Shown: piece by piece, positions 61,666 to 64,000 of the stretch
Layout: each line of letters begins with the position of its first letter
Position numbering within the stretch: position 1 is the first letter of the stretch
DNA from: Microcoleus sp. EPA2
GTDB lineage: Bacteria; Cyanobacteriota; Cyanobacteriia; Cyanobacteriales; Microcoleaceae
Direction: 5' to 3'
Length of the DNA: 64,000 bases
Assembly: GCA_020882975.1 (NCBI GenBank)
Contig: JAHRFD010000002.1
Coordinates: 70,039-134,038 of the forward strand
Program-made: the position numbers and the translations under genes
The notes under the pieces: generated by a model
Database searches by the model: none
Seen by the model: the letters and a program-made list of their open reading frames with translations, nothing else
What the model was told of the DNA's origin: nothing

Positions 61666-63273
61666 ATGAAATCGATCGATAAAAGTAAAAATACCTTTGC
61701 GATAACAACCCCTCTGTACTATGTAAACGATTTACCTCACCTTGGCAGCGCTTATACGACTATGGCTGCTGATGCTGTAGCCAGATTTGAGCGGCTGCGG
61801 GGTAAATCTGTTTTGCTAGTGACAGGGACAGACGAGCACGGGCAGAAAATTCAACGCACAGCCGAGAGTTTGGGGCGATCGCCCCAGGCTCACTGCGATC
61901 TAGTTGTTCCGGGCTTTGAGGGGCTTTGGGAAAAATTCAACATCCAGTACGATCGCTTTATCCGCACTACAGCCAGGCGGCACGAGTATATTGTCAAAGA
62001 ATTTTTCCAGCGGGTTTGGAACTCCGGCGACATCTACTTGAATCAGCAACAAGGCTGGTACTGCGTTTCCTGCGAAGAATTTAAAGAGGAAAGGGACTTG
62101 TTACCGGGGCACCGGTGTTCTGTCCACACCAGCAAAGAAGTTGAGTGGCGCGATGAGGAAAACTACTTTTTCCGCCTGTCGCGCTATCAAGATCAACTTT
62201 TAGCCCTCTATGTTGAACGTCCCGATTTTATCGCGCCGGAAAGTCGGCGCAACGAAGTTCTAAGCTTTGTCAACTCTGGACTGCAAGACTTTTCAATTTC
62301 TAGAGTGAATGTGGCATGGGGTTTGCCGGTGCCAGTTGACCCTAGTCACACCATCTATGTCTGGTTTGATGCTTTGGTAGGATATATCACCGCCCTGGTG
62401 GATGCTGACAGCGACCCTACTTTAGAGAATGCTTTATCTAAATGGTGGCCAGTTGACCTCCACTTAATCGGCAAAGATATTCTCCGTTTCCACGCAGTTT
62501 ATTGGCCGGCAATGCTGATGTCTGCTGGTTTGCCGATGCCAGGCCGTGTTTTTGCCCACGGCTTTTTGACCAAAGACGGCAAAAAAATGGGTAAAACTGA
62601 GGGTAATACTTTAGACCCTGTGGAATTGGTCAATAAATACGGTGCTGATGCGGCTCGCTACTATTTCTTAAAAGAAATTGAGTTCGGACAGGACGGCGAT
62701 TTTAATGAAACTCGGTTTATCAATACATTAAATGCTGAGTTAGCAAATGATTTGGGAAATTTGCTTAACCGTACTTTAAACATGGCCCGTAAATATTGCG
62801 GTGGTTGTGTTCCTAATGTATTGGGCGAAAACATTTCCAGTGACAACCTTCTCAAGGGTATGAGCCTGAATTTGGGCGAAGAAGTCGCTGGTTTTTACGA
62901 AGACTTAGCTTTTAGCAAAGCTTGCGAAGCCGTACTGGCTTTGGTTAGAGCTGGAAATAAGTTTATTGACGTACAAGCACCTTGGAGTTTGTATAAACAA
63001 GGACATTTAGAATCTCTCCAACAAGTGCTATATTCGGTTCTGGAATCTGTTAGACTGGCATCTTACCTTTTATCCCCGATAATACCCAACATCAGCAGTG
63101 CGATTTATCAGCAGCTCGGTTTTTCAATTGACTTTAACGATAAGGTAGCAGTTAACAGTTTAGCAACATTTGCAACTCACTCGGTATGGGGTGCTTTACC
63201 AGCAAACCAAGCTCTCGGAGAAGCTCAGCCTGTTTTTAAGCGACTAGAACTGCTGGAAAAAGTACCTTCTTAG
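61666..63273 (+). CDS. metG: Methionine-tRNA ligase
   Basis: The enzyme charges tRNA-Met. It has 535 residues, the short form without the C-terminal tRNA-binding domain. The class I HIGH variant is LPHLGSAYTTMAADAVARF and the KMSKS variant is KDGKKMGKTEGNTLDPVEL. A single zinc-knuckle pair is seen as WYCVSCEEF with a later Cys (GHRCSVH). TGTDEHGQKIQR is typical. The ATG at 61666 opens on MKSIDKSKNTFAITTPLYYV. Confidence 0.96.
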   Translation: MKSIDKSKNTFAITTPLYYVNDLPHLGSAYTTMAADAVARFERLRGKSVLLVTGTDEHGQKIQRTAESLGRSPQAHCDLVVPGFEGLWEKFNIQYDRFIRTTARRHEYIVKEFFQRVWNSGDIYLNQQQGWYCVSCEEFKEERDLLPGHRCSVHTSKEVEWRDEENYFFRLSRYQDQLLALYVERPDFIAPESRRNEVLSFVNSGLQDFSISRVNVAWGLPVPVDPSHTIYVWFDALVGYITALVDADSDPTLENALSKWWPVDLHLIGKDILRFHAVYWPAMLMSAGLPMPGRVFAHGFLTKDGKKMGKTEGNTLDPVELVNKYGADAARYYFLKEIEFGQDGDFNETRFINTLNAELANDLGNLLNRTLNMARKYCGGCVPNVLGENISSDNLLKGMSLNLGEEVAGFYEDLAFSKACEAVLALVRAGNKFIDVQAPWSLYKQGHLESLQQVLYSVLESVRLASYLLSPIIPNISSAIYQQLGFSIDFNDKVAVNSLATFATHSVWGALPANQALGEAQPVFKRLELLEKVPS

Positions 63274-63365
63274 TTGACATTAGGCGATCGGGGTGCGATG
63301 ACCGATCGCAAATTAGCACTTATTTCATTACCTAATCTTTCATAAAAAATTGAGGCATAACAATC

Positions 63366-63971
63366 ATGTTGAATAGAATAGAAAGCAACGATCTTTTTAC
63401 GCCAGAACAAGTTTTAGAAAATCGGGGACGAGTGGCAATCTTTATTGATGGCTCTAACCTGTTTTATGCTGCTTTACAATTAGGGATTGAGATTGATTAT
63501 ACCAAGCTCCTGTGCCGTTTAACGGCGGGTTCCAGGCTGCTGCGGTCTTTTTTCTACACTGGTGTCGATCGCACTAACGAGAAACAACAGGGGTTTTTGC
63601 TGTGGATGCGCCGCAACGGATACCGGGTAATTTCTAAGGATTTGGTGCAGTTACCCGATGGTTCTAAGAAAGCGAACTTAGATGTAGAAATTGCTGTGGA
63701 TATGATGGCTTTGGTTGGTTCCTATGACACGGCGGTTTTGGTCAGTGGCGATGGCGACTTGGCCTATGCTGTGGATGCTGTCAGCTATCGTGGCGTGCGG
63801 GTTGAGGTGGTGAGTTTGCGATCGATGACCAGCGACAGTTTAATTAATGTAGCCGATCGCTACATCGATTTGGAAATGATTAAGGACGATATCCAAAAAA
63901 CATCGCGCCCTAACTACGCTTATCGCCCCTTGTCTGGCTTGAGCTTGATGGACGAACATGACGATAGATAG
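63366..63971 (+). CDS. NYN-domain (LabA-like/DUF88) protein
   Basis: The protein has 201 residues and a PIN-like NYN nuclease fold: RVAIFIDGSNLFYAAL (first Asp), ANLDVEIAVDMMAL, TAVLVSGDGDLAYAVDAVSYRG (acidic cluster), VEVVSLRSMTSDSLINVADRYIDLE. In cyanobacteria LabA proteins of this family act in circadian output, with unclear biochemistry. Residues 175-201 are a polar tail. The gene starts 92 bases after metG; linkage is uncertain. Confidence 0.93.
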   Translation: MLNRIESNDLFTPEQVLENRGRVAIFIDGSNLFYAALQLGIEIDYTKLLCRLTAGSRLLRSFFYTGVDRTNEKQQGFLLWMRRNGYRVISKDLVQLPDGSKKANLDVEIAVDMMALVGSYDTAVLVSGDGDLAYAVDAVSYRGVRVEVVSLRSMTSDSLINVADRYIDLEMIKDDIQKTSRPNYAYRPLSGLSLMDEHDDR

Positions 63972-64000
63972 GAAGTTGGAAATGGGTAATAGGGAATGGG

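Overview
The window looks like a chromosomal stretch of a filamentous, non-marine cyanobacterium of the Microcoleus/Oscillatoria/Phormidium kind. The grounds are the very dense GCGATCGC (HIP1-like) octamers, cyanobacterial marker genes (petM, ycf39, a plastid-type GNAT, a LabA-like NYN protein, two NAD kinases, an IleS carrying a CAAD domain), many small inverted-repeat elements, and an abundance of Uma2 and toxin-antitoxin genes. The genus is an inference; no rRNA is present.

Layout. 0-1.6 kb: a Y1 (HUH) transposase of the REP-associated type between clusters of palindromic repeats and an octamer array. 1.6-8.6 kb: an AraC regulator, a large C39-type cysteine peptidase with repeated beta domains, a PrxQ-like peroxiredoxin, catalase, and a DUF433/DUF5615 toxin-antitoxin pair. 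8.7-14.6 kb: a STAND (HTH plus P-loop) ATPase facing a four-gene operon of vWA protein, PP2C phosphatase with TPRs, Ser/Thr kinase and zinc-ribbon protein. The first three match the TerY-P phosphorylation triad of stress and defence systems. 15.3-15.9 kb: a symmetric repeat block with about 32 copies of an octamer. 16-22.6 kb: a Uma2 gene, ileS with a membrane CAAD insertion, and a complete type II restriction-modification module (C5 methylase, divergent controller and HNH nuclease).

22.9-35.9 kb is mostly housekeeping: a UbiB/ABC1 kinase, deoC, recO, an MFS exporter, a glycosyltransferase, an osmoprotectant-type ABC permease and ATPase separated by an inserted repeat element, a Nudix-like protein and era. 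35.9-46.5 kb is an accessory island, nearly all on the plus strand apart from the MazF-like pair. It holds a MazF-like pair between 35-bp direct repeats, three Uma2 paralogues, VapB with VapC cut to 14 codons, a DUF433 gene with a frameshifted DUF5615 toxin, a single-chain AAA ATPase-TOPRIM protein, a DUF4258/YgiT pair, a Fic protein and a PIN pair. Recurrent non-coding repeats lie between these cassettes.

46.5-64 kb returns to core genes: two NAD kinase paralogues, ycf39, petM (34 codons), pdxA, a 1200-residue coiled-coil/BON/OmpA protein, an HxlR regulator, ispG, tRNA-Pro(UGG), a GNAT acetyltransferase, an ACT-like protein, an alpha/beta hydrolase, hrcA, metG and a NYN-domain protein.

The most interesting material is (1) the TerY-P-like operon beside a STAND ATPase, (2) the AAA-TOPRIM single-chain candidate defence gene, (3) the nested-palindrome repeat family with its likely transposase, whose copies split an operon and appear to supply stop codons, and (4) the visible wear of toxin genes in the island. 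All identifications come from reading motifs by eye; no database search was run.
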